A DNA stretch of 64,000 bases from Lentisphaerota bacterium (lineage in GTDB: Bacteria; Verrucomicrobiota; Kiritimatiellia; JAAZAB01). Location: the NCBI GenBank assembly GCA_016188985.1, contig JACPGM010000081.1:1-64000 (forward strand), in the 5' to 3' direction. Positions 46,756-54,666 of the stretch are shown here, one piece after another (the stretch's first letter is position 1; each line of letters starts with the position of its first letter). A model generated the notes under the pieces. That model saw only the letters and a list, made by a program, of their open reading frames with translations. It was not told the DNA's origin and ran no database searches. The position numbers were made by a program, and so were the translations under genes.

Positions 46756-47274
46756 AATCTCTTGTTTTCTGATTGCCCTTGGCAGAGACACCGCCATCAA
46801 GCTGCCGACTGTGAAAAAGAGCAATCCAAATCCCGGAAGGAACCATGATTGTCCTTTCAGTCCGGGCTCTAACAAACACTCCTCCGGGTTGCCTGGCAGG
46901 TAATACACGGTAACGCTCTTGCCTTTGGGATATCGGTTTACGATGCGCCGCGCATGCGACGGATTGCTGGAGCCATAGTCTCCGTAGGCAACACGATTAC
47001 CGCTGAAAGTAGTGTCGTTGACACTGAAGTCATACATGACTTCGGCGTGATAGGTGCCACTCCCCTCATCACTATCCTGATACTCTACTGAAGATGCCAC
47101 AACTCTGCCTTGAGTAGCGGGCCAATCCACACTGGCCTTAGCTCGGATGAGGCCACGAACACCAAAGAAGGCAACGCTTGCGCCAACCACGACAAAGATG
47201 AGTGGAAAAATCCGTGAGAAGAAGAATCTCATTCCCGGGGACATTTGCTTTGACGATGATGAAGATATTCTCAT
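46726..47274 (-). CDS. DUF3592 domain membrane protein (cassette gene)
   Basis: GRVVASSVEYQDSDEGSGTYHAEVMYDFSVNDTTFSGNRVAYGD...RYPKGKSVTVYYLPGNPEECLLEPG. Confidence 0.8.
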   Translation of the reverse strand: MRISSSSSKQMSPGMRFFFSRIFPLIFVVVGASVAFFGVRGLIRAKASVDWPATQGRVVASSVEYQDSDEGSGTYHAEVMYDFSVNDTTFSGNRVAYGDYGSSNPSHARRIVNRYPKGKSVTVYYLPGNPEECLLEPGLKGQSWFLPGFGLLFFTVGSLMAVSLPRAIRKQEITEQEAEGAR

Positions 47275-47286
47275 TATTCTCCTTTC

Positions 47287-47347
47287 ACGGAACGGCGAAC
47301 TGAGCGCGCGCCGCCTAAGACGGCGCGCTTGCACGACTTGCTTAGGC
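47287..47347 (-). other. attC-like site, duplicate of 45459-45519 with different R'
   Basis: Minus strand: GCCTAAGCAAGTCGTGCAAGCGCGCCGTCTTAGGCGGCGCGCGCTCAGTTCGCCGTTCCGT; homology between the two copies breaks right after GTT. Confidence 0.5.
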
Positions 47348-47489
47348 GGCTTCCGCCAAAGTTATAGGCGGATGCTACTCTGCGAAGTGGCGAAGCCCCT
47401 TCGCTATGACCTTCCTTCGCCCACCGAAGCGAGGGCTTCGCGAAGGCGGGAGCACGAGTCCGCCTCCGGCATGAAAGCGCCGGGCGTGT

Positions 47490-47549
47490 CGGAAACGTGA
47501 CGGTTCAGCTACCGAGCGGGGCGAGGTAGGCTGAAACCGGTGGTTAGGC
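47490..47549 (-). other. attC-like site (60 nt) after BrnA-like gene
   Basis: Minus strand: GCCTAAC-CACC-GGTTTCAGCCTACC-TCGCCCCGCTC-GGTAGCTGAACC-GTCAC-GTTTCCG; R'' exact, stem with extrahelical bases, R' degenerate after GTT. Confidence 0.6.
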
Positions 47550-47828
47550 ATTTCTTCTTTCTCTCAGCACGCCGCGAAGATATTTATGCAAGATGCTCGA
47601 AATCAGCGTTTGATAGGGCAGGCCCTCCTCGATCGCCTTGGTTTGGATGCCAACCAGATCGCGTTCCGCCAAGCGGATGTTTATCCGCTTGTTTTTCTGG
47701 AGAGTATTACGGGAATACTGCTGCAATTTGGCGATTTCCGACCTTCCGTTTCTTGCCGGACGCCATTCGTTACGCTCGTATGACGCCAGTATGTCTCTTT
47801 CTTCCGAATCCATTGTCTGCTTTTTCAT
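47544..47828 (-). CDS. BrnA/CopG-type antitoxin
   Basis: KNKRINIRLAERDLVGIQTKAIEEGLPYQTLISSILHKYLRG. Confidence 0.8.
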   Translation of the reverse strand: MKKQTMDSEERDILASYERNEWRPARNGRSEIAKLQQYSRNTLQKNKRINIRLAERDLVGIQTKAIEEGLPYQTLISSILHKYLRGVLRERRNA

Positions 47829-48103
47829 TTTCCCCTCCTCAAATATTTCTTCGTCGCTTTTCGGCTCGGAATAATTGTTTTCAGAAAAACACCTTCTTCA
47901 TCGTCCACATAAGGGACGAGGCAGGCGTATTCATCTATTTCGACTATCGCCATCTTTTGTCTGGGATATTTTCTTTGGTCAGGGTGATCCATAACTTCCA
48001 AGACTTGCCCTTGCTCGAACAGAACGGCGACTTGTTCAAATCCCACTCCGCGATTCTGTTTTAACCATTCATTTTTCCGTTCATCCCACCGGATGTTTTT
48101 CAT
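47825..48103 (-). CDS. BrnT-like toxin
   Basis: MKNIRWDERKNEWLKQNRGVGFEQVAVLFEQGQVLEVMDHPDQRKYPRQKMAIVEIDEYACLVPYVDDEEGVFLKTIIPSRKATKKYLRRGK; overlaps the antitoxin start. Confidence 0.8.
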   Translation of the reverse strand: MKNIRWDERKNEWLKQNRGVGFEQVAVLFEQGQVLEVMDHPDQRKYPRQKMAIVEIDEYACLVPYVDDEEGVFLKTIIPSRKATKKYLRRGK

Positions 48104-48133
48104 AAGGACAATATACGGCATAGTATGCCGTTT

Positions 48134-48189
48134 GTCAACACATCGGCTTCATTCGTCTTCACTTATTTTCTGCCGAACATGTGTTAGAC
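48134..48189 (-). other. attC-like hairpin upstream of the BrnT/BrnA cassette (56 nt)
   Basis: Minus strand: GTCTAAC-ACATgttCGGC-...-GCCGATGT-GTTGAC; R'' exact. Confidence 0.45.
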
Positions 48190-48191
48190 GT

Positions 48192-48217
48192 AATTATCAT
48201 ATTGCAATATGATAATT
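48192..48217. repeat. 26-bp perfect AT-rich palindrome AATTATCATATTGCAATATGATAATT
   Basis: Direct reading; 2 nt from the GTTAGAC box. Confidence 0.9.
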
Positions 48218-48519
48218 CTAGATAGTATAAACAATGGGCAGAAACAATAATTGCCTTTTTTAAAATCGTATGTCTGGTTTTGATGAAGGTCAACGATAAA
48301 ACAACGGAAAATTTCTGGCAGGCCTGCCAATCCTGCGTGAAAACGCAACGCGTCACCACCGCTCATGCTCTTATAAAGCTGTGAAACAATAGAAAATCAT
48401 CGCGCCGGCGGGGCGGCGCTCCTACAAAAACCCATGATAGACGGGAAAATGTAGGAACCGAGCCCCACCTCGGCGATCTTCGGCAATTTTTTCACGCGTT
48501 CTCAGTAAGAATACGGCTC

Positions 48520-49551
48520 ATGAAACACGCAGGTCGCTACACGGTGGTCGCGGTAGGGACTCTCCTGGTGGCTTTCGTCTGCGCCGCGGGTCTGTTCGCG
48601 TGGCGGCTGAGGGAAGCGCGCCAGATACGCGAAGTGCCCGTTCTGATGTATCATAAAATCGGCGCGGTCACCGACAATGCCTGGTGGGTGCCGACTGATG
48701 TCTTTGAGCGCCAACTGCGGGCCTTGTATTTTCAGGGTTATGCCACCATCCTGCCCGCGGATCTCGTGCACCACCACAAGACCGGCAAACGACTGCCGAG
48801 CAAGCCAGTGCTGATCACCTTTGATGACGGCTATCGCGACAGCCTTGCCACTGCTGAACCGCTGCTGAAAAAATACGGCTTCCAAGCCGTGGTTTTCCTG
48901 CCCACCGCCTTCATCGCCGAAACGCCCGAAACCCGCCGGTCGTTCGAAGGCCAGAGCTGCCTGATCTGGCCGGAAGTCAAGGCCATGCAGGAACGCAGGA
49001 CCTTTGTCTTCGGCGGGCACAGCCACCGGCACGAGAATCTAATCGTCGCAGGCGATGCCGAGGCCGATATCCGGGAATGTTTCGATCAGTTGCGCCGGCA
49101 CGCGATCCGGCAACCTTTTGCGTTCTGTTATCCGCATGGCGAATACAATGCCCAAACAACCGCCGCCGTCAAACGCGCCGGGTTCCAGTGCGCTTTTGGC
49201 TGCGAGGACCGGGTGGCCCAAACCGGCCGAACGAATAATCTGCTGGAGCTGCCGCGGGTGTCGGTCATGGGCGGAAGACATGATTTCAGGGTTAGCAATC
49301 AAACCTGGGCCAAGAGAACTGATTTCACCCTGAATGTCCATCACGAGGGCATCCCGATTGAAGTCAGTCCGCGTCTGGTGGTGAGCGGCGCGGTTGCGGA
49401 TCAAGGCTGGCTACCGGCAGTGGAAGTCGGCAATGCCAATTACGAATGGCGCTGGCCACGGCCGGCAGCGCAAAGCAAACCGCTGCCGCCGCTGCGCCTG
49501 GAAATCTGGGACAAACACCGGTTGTTTTTACTGTGGTCAGAAAAACTGTGA
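48520..49551 (+). CDS. Membrane-anchored polysaccharide deacetylase (NodB) family protein
   Basis: VPVLMYHKIGAV...KPVLITFDDGYRDSLATAEPLLKKYGFQAVVFLPTAF...FGGHSHRHENL. Confidence 0.9.
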   Translation: MKHAGRYTVVAVGTLLVAFVCAAGLFAWRLREARQIREVPVLMYHKIGAVTDNAWWVPTDVFERQLRALYFQGYATILPADLVHHHKTGKRLPSKPVLITFDDGYRDSLATAEPLLKKYGFQAVVFLPTAFIAETPETRRSFEGQSCLIWPEVKAMQERRTFVFGGHSHRHENLIVAGDAEADIRECFDQLRRHAIRQPFAFCYPHGEYNAQTTAAVKRAGFQCAFGCEDRVAQTGRTNNLLELPRVSVMGGRHDFRVSNQTWAKRTDFTLNVHHEGIPIEVSPRLVVSGAVADQGWLPAVEVGNANYEWRWPRPAAQSKPLPPLRLEIWDKHRLFLLWSEKL

Positions 49552-49567
49552 GCCAACCTGCCGCCGC

Positions 49568-49698
49568 GCCGCCATTCTATGGCGGCCTACAGTAAACACA
49601 GTGCGGCCAGGGTATGGCAACTTATTCCGATTTATTCCAAGGTAATGCGGATATGCGGCCGTCAGAATCCGGACTGTAGGCCTTCATAGTATGAAGGC
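49568..49698. repeat. 131-bp MITE-like element bounded by two hairpins and CCTACAGT/ACTGTAGG inverted repeats
   Basis: GCCGCCATTCTATGGCGGCCTACAGT...GGACTGTAGGCCTTCATAGTATGAAGGC. Confidence 0.7.
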
Positions 49699-49746
49699 GC
49701 AATTTACTCGGTCTTGTCCGGGCAGGTTGCCACCTTGCTCCCCGCG

Positions 49747-52700
49747 CTACTGATCCAGCAGCGCGCTGAAAGGAACAACACCTTCCCGACTGCCCGCCGC
49801 CGGAACGGCGCCGGGATGCCACGCTACGGCGGTCTCCAATCCCAAGGCCATACTGTCCGGCGTGTAGCCATCAAACTTTTCGTTTAACGCGACATCCACC
49901 GCCACGCGCTCACCCTTGGCCAGCCATTGTCGGTCGCTCAAAGGGCACACTTGTTTCTTGCGCCATTCGCCGCGCCGGCGGATCCAGAAACTTGCCGCAA
50001 AGGGCGGCGTTTCATTCTTGTGCGCTTCCCAAACGCATTTTACCCGACGCGAATTATCATCAAAACTAAGACTCACCAGGCTCAGGTGCGTACCGAATTC
50101 AATTGGCGTTTTCAAATTGGCCGCCAGCCGCTTAACCTCACCTTGCCACCAGCGCGGTTCTTTCTGCGCCATGATCTGCAGACTGAGATAATCGCTGTGG
50201 GCCAGTCCTCCTTGCAGGTTCACCGCGGCGCGCCACATTGCCTCGGAATCGCCCAGGGCGCGCGCTACCGCCAGATCCAATTGCATTAATTCAAGCCCGT
50301 TCCACAGCAAGCCCCAGCGCAGGGTATCAAGCTCCACAAGGCGTCGTTGGGCGTCATTAGGCTTTCCGCGCGCGATGGCGTGCGTAACGCCGGCCATGAG
50401 CAGCTCAGTGTGCAAGGCTTCCAGCATGGACTGCATGGTCCAGCGGATTTCCGTATTGCGGAAATAGAGCCGCCCCGGGCTGCGCGCACGAACACTAAAG
50501 CGCGGCTGACTTTCCCGCGCCACGGGAAATTCAAGCAGGCAGTTCGTCCAGACGCCGGGGACCATCGGCCCACAGAACGTGGTGTAATGCACACCACAGC
50601 GAATCTCGAAATCGGTTGCCGGCGACGGATCGGCTGAAGATTCTGCCCTAAACATCGCTTCGCTTGAAATAAAGTAGATGCCGCGCGCCAGTCGGACGGG
50701 CAACGTGAGGACAGCCCGGTAAGGCGGAAATGGACCGGAGGGATTGGAGACCGGCTCGGTCAAATCCAGGACATCAAGCGTCTGGATTTCGCGGCTTCTT
50801 AATCGGCCAGTGTCCGCCTCGCGCTGGTCAATAATGTCGTGCGTCGTATTTACCCGGATGCGCGCAAACTCATTGAAATAATACCCGCTATTGCCGTTGA
50901 TGCCCACAGTGGCGGCACTGACGCGCCAGGCTGCGTCTAGTTCTTCTTCGAGTCGCTCGACGGCCGGTTCCAATTGCTCCGCCCAGTCCCAGCGCGCCGA
51001 GCGCACCGCCAGGAGATAAGCCGTGGCCGGGTCGCAGGCCGCCGCCAGCTCAGCCTCGGAAAATGTCTCCCAAATTGCTTCTTCCAATCCCAAGTCCAGG
51101 CAGATTCGCGCCGCTTCGGCCGGAGAAAACGCCACGCGCGCAAAACAGGGAATGTAGAGAACGTCCCTGACCTGCTCGGTGCTGAGCGTAATTTCCTCAA
51201 ACTGTTTGAGGCGCGGGCGCCAAACGGAGCGCTTTAGCGGCACAATGGCCGCATCGTAGGGCTCCAGCGCAACCCGGCGAGTTTGCCCAAATCCTCGGAC
51301 CACAACCGTAGCCGAGCGTTCGGCCGTGTTGAGCACAAGGTAGATTGGCGCGCCCGGACGTTCGGGCCCGCCCACGGCAATTACACGCTTTCGGCGATCG
51401 ATCAATAGCCCGGTGGCCGCGCCCAGTTTGTGGCCAATCGGGAAGAAGGTCTGGCGGCCTTTTTCGGCATCATAATAATTATTCACAAAAAGCGGCTGGG
51501 GCAGTTCCAGATCAATTTGATGTTGCGGAGTTACCGGCTTCCGCACTCCGTAAAGCTCAATGGCCGGTGACACAAATGTGGCCAGGCCTTGCGGCGGGAG
51601 AGGTGCCCAGACGCAGAGCCGTTCGCTGTTACGGCTGAACTCGTCGAACAATCCCTGCGGGGCAGGAAACAGCGCATCGGTCAGCGGGTTGCGCAGACCG
51701 CGGCCGGATATACTCGCGGCGCGCAAGAGGTAATCGGCGCCTTGCTGAGTCAAGCCGGCCAAACCTTCTCTTTCGATCTTAGAAATGCAAATGGGCGCCC
51801 GGTCACTTTCCGGCCAAGCGCCTTCGGCATAGTTCTCGGTGGCTACGGCCGACTGCATAGGCAAATGGGCCTCAAGCCATTGCTCGGCCAAGACCCGGGT
51901 ATCGGTCCAGCCGAAGAGTGAAGCCGAACGCGAGCCGTTGATCCCATTGGCGGCCACGGCGGCCAGACCCAGGGTCAAGGCGGTTAAGCGCAAAGCAACC
52001 CGTTGCGAGCGCCAGAGGCAGATGAGCGGCAGCGCCGCCAACACCGCGAAACACGGCAGAAACGCCATGAATTCCTGGCTGCGCACCCAAGGGGATAGAT
52101 AAATAAAAAAGACCAGATAAAGTCCCGGAAACAGCAGCGTGATGGGCAAGTATCTCCGAAAGTCCCGCAGCGCGAGGCAAGGCAAGCCCGCGGCAACCAG
52201 GACCAGCCAGGGCCAGCCAATCGTTTGCAGGTAGGACCCAAGCTCCCGGAAATGCAGAAGATAGCGAACCCGAATACCACCCCCGAACGGCGCCAGGCTT
52301 GAGGCTCCTTCGCGATACACCCGGGCTTTCTCGGCGATCAAGCCATTGATAAACCAGGGCAAGTCCAACGCCTCCGGCATGGCCAGCAGGAATCCCAGCA
52401 GGAAACAAACCAAGGCCAGGCCGAACCGGACAGAAATTGATCTCAACGCCATTTTCAGCGCGCGCATCGGAGCACGGCCGGCCAAAGCCAACGCCAGCAT
52501 AACCGGCAGTAAAAGGACCAGTTGAAATTTTGTGCCGGCGGCAAATCCGCCGGCCAGGGCCGCCAGGACCAGACTCCACTTACTCCGGGTATCCGCCGCC
52601 ACGGCCATCAGCCACAAAGCGGTCGTGAGCGTCAAGAGCATGGCGATATCGGTTTCGCCATAGTGGCTATGCTCAACCGGGTATTGGGCTAGTCCCAGCA

Positions 52701-53121
52701 AAGCGGCGCCCAACACGCCCGCCCAGGCTGAGCGGGTAATCCGCCGGACCAGCAAATACCCGATCAGGCTGATCAGTGTGCCGGCCCAGACATTAAACCA
52801 GCGCGCCACCAGGATATTGTTTTCGGCGCCGCCGACACGGTCTTTCAGGCCGCGCTGGAACGCGCTGTAATTTCGAACGTAGTCAAGTCCGCGACCGATC
52901 CAAATGGCCGGCTGGACCAGCACGAAAAAACCATGGGCATAAGGCGGCCCTTTCATGGAAGCGCCGCGCGCGGCCTTATTCACAGCTTCGCCAATGGGAG
53001 CTTCATCGGGATGAAAGGCGGGCCAATTGACTCCCTGGAAGCGCAGGTGAAAAGCCGCCAGGCAGACAAGCAGCAAAGCCCAGCGGGCAAGGCGGCTCGA
53101 TGGAATGATTTCAGGATGCAT
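49747..53121 (-). CDS. PMT/ArnT-like (GT-C) glycosyltransferase with ~550-aa soluble C-terminal extension
   Basis: LRFQGVNWPAFHPDEAPIGEAVNKAARG (acidic DE loop), ~10 TM, YPVEHSHYGETDIAMLLTLTTALWLM. Confidence 0.8.
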   Translation of the reverse strand: MHPEIIPSSRLARWALLLVCLAAFHLRFQGVNWPAFHPDEAPIGEAVNKAARGASMKGPPYAHGFFVLVQPAIWIGRGLDYVRNYSAFQRGLKDRVGGAENNILVARWFNVWAGTLISLIGYLLVRRITRSAWAGVLGAALLGLAQYPVEHSHYGETDIAMLLTLTTALWLMAVAADTRSKWSLVLAALAGGFAAGTKFQLVLLLPVMLALALAGRAPMRALKMALRSISVRFGLALVCFLLGFLLAMPEALDLPWFINGLIAEKARVYREGASSLAPFGGGIRVRYLLHFRELGSYLQTIGWPWLVLVAAGLPCLALRDFRRYLPITLLFPGLYLVFFIYLSPWVRSQEFMAFLPCFAVLAALPLICLWRSQRVALRLTALTLGLAAVAANGINGSRSASLFGWTDTRVLAEQWLEAHLPMQSAVATENYAEGAWPESDRAPICISKIEREGLAGLTQQGADYLLRAASISGRGLRNPLTDALFPAPQGLFDEFSRNSERLCVWAPLPPQGLATFVSPAIELYGVRKPVTPQHQIDLELPQPLFVNNYYDAEKGRQTFFPIGHKLGAATGLLIDRRKRVIAVGGPERPGAPIYLVLNTAERSATVVVRGFGQTRRVALEPYDAAIVPLKRSVWRPRLKQFEEITLSTEQVRDVLYIPCFARVAFSPAEAARICLDLGLEEAIWETFSEAELAAACDPATAYLLAVRSARWDWAEQLEPAVERLEEELDAAWRVSAATVGINGNSGYYFNEFARIRVNTTHDIIDQREADTGRLRSREIQTLDVLDLTEPVSNPSGPFPPYRAVLTLPVRLARGIYFISSEAMFRAESSADPSPATDFEIRCGVHYTTFCGPMVPGVWTNCLLEFPVARESQPRFSVRARSPGRLYFRNTEIRWTMQSMLEALHTELLMAGVTHAIARGKPNDAQRRLVELDTLRWGLLWNGLELMQLDLAVARALGDSEAMWRAAVNLQGGLAHSDYLSLQIMAQKEPRWWQGEVKRLAANLKTPIEFGTHLSLVSLSFDDNSRRVKCVWEAHKNETPPFAASFWIRRRGEWRKKQVCPLSDRQWLAKGERVAVDVALNEKFDGYTPDSMALGLETAVAWHPGAVPAAGSREGVVPFSALLDQ

Positions 53122-53373
53122 ATTTCCGTAAGGAAACTTTTATTCTCAGCTATCCAAGCTTCGGCTAGCCAAGGGCGCATTATGCAAGTTCAGCCCGGCA
53201 TGTAAAGCAAACAGCCGCTGGTAATGCTCGCTTGCGTGGGTAGGTAATCCTGTATTTGCACCCACGTAAGTGACGAGTAACCTACAGTAGCTTTTTTACG
53301 GTTGCTTTCCCGGTAAGGACCTTTAAGATGCGCTTCAAATAATTGCCGGACTTCTATTTGCGGACTTGGCCCC

Positions 53374-54537
53374 ATGAAAATTCTGTTGCTGGCCCCGCAT
53401 CCCTTTTATCAGGAGCGCGGCACGCCGATTGCCGTGGACCTCCTGCTGACCGCGCTGTCCCGGCGCGGCGACCAGGTGGATGTGCTGACCTTTCACGAAG
53501 GCGCCGAACGCGCTTATCCGGGCGTTACTCTCTGGCGGATCTGCCGCTTGCCGGGGATCCGCGGCATCCCGCCGGGCTTTTCGCTAAAGAAACTACTCTG
53601 CGATTTTTTCCTTCTGGTCAAAGCTTTGCGGATGGCCGCCCGCGGGCATTACCAGGTGGTCCACGCCGTGGAAGAATCCGTTTTCGCGGCCATGTTGATC
53701 CGCTTCTTTTTCCACACGCCCTATGTCTACGATATGGATTCCTCCTTACCCCGGCAATTAACCGAAAAAATCCGGATGCTGAAGCCGTTCTTGCCGCTTC
53801 TGAAATTTTTTGAAGGTTGCGCCATTCGCCGGGCGCTGGCGGTCGTGCTGGTCTGTGAGGCCTTAGCCCAGATTGCCCAGGCCTACATGCCGCGCAAGCT
53901 TTGCCTGTTGCGGGATATATCGCTCCTGGCGCCGGCCGGCAGCGCGACCCCCTTACCGGAATTAGCGGGTCTTAAGCATCCCTGCTTCCTCTACATCGGC
54001 AACTTGGAACGCTATCAGGGGCTTGACCTGCTGCTCGAGAGTTTTGCCCTCTTGCGGCAAAGCGGCCTGCAGGCGTCCCTGGTAATCGCCGGCGGCATAG
54101 CCGCTGATATCCGGCGCTACCAGGACAAAGCCGCGCAATGGCCGGAGCTTCGCGAAGACGTGCGTTTTCTCGGTCCTTGGCCGGTTGCCCGGATGGCCGA
54201 TCTTTTTGCAGCCGCCGATGTGCTGGTCTCGCCGCGCATCCGGGGCAATAACACACCCATGAAAATCTATTCGTATTTGCACTCCGGCAAACCCATCCTG
54301 GCCACGGATTTACCCACCCACACGCAGGTGCTGACGCCCGAGGTCGCGCTGTTGAAGCCGACGACGACTGAGGCTTTTGCCGCCGGCATGCGCCAACTGA
54401 TTGAGCACCCGGACCAGGGCCGCGCACTGGCCGAGCGGGCCAAAGCCCTGGCCGAGAAGCAGTATACCTTTGCGGTCTTCGAGCGCACCGCCCGGGGATT
54501 GTACGACTGGCTGGAGCACGCGACCACCCAGGCCTGA
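53374..54537 (+). CDS. Glycosyltransferase family 4-like
   Basis: MKILLLAPHPFYQERGTPIAVDLLLTALSRRGDQVDVLT; FLGPWPVARMADLFAAADVLVSPRIRGNNTPMKIYSYLHSGKPILAT. Confidence 0.9.
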   Translation: MKILLLAPHPFYQERGTPIAVDLLLTALSRRGDQVDVLTFHEGAERAYPGVTLWRICRLPGIRGIPPGFSLKKLLCDFFLLVKALRMAARGHYQVVHAVEESVFAAMLIRFFFHTPYVYDMDSSLPRQLTEKIRMLKPFLPLLKFFEGCAIRRALAVVLVCEALAQIAQAYMPRKLCLLRDISLLAPAGSATPLPELAGLKHPCFLYIGNLERYQGLDLLLESFALLRQSGLQASLVIAGGIAADIRRYQDKAAQWPELREDVRFLGPWPVARMADLFAAADVLVSPRIRGNNTPMKIYSYLHSGKPILATDLPTHTQVLTPEVALLKPTTTEAFAAGMRQLIEHPDQGRALAERAKALAEKQYTFAVFERTARGLYDWLEHATTQA

Positions 54538-54666
54538 TTTTTGGCGCTTGCCAATGGCCTGAACTTATTGCTACATTTCTCCGTTTTTGGCTTTGAAAAT
54601 GCCAGGGCTGTTTTCCCGGCCAGCCAGCGAAAAACCAAACGCCCTTAAACGTGTAAGCAACGAATC

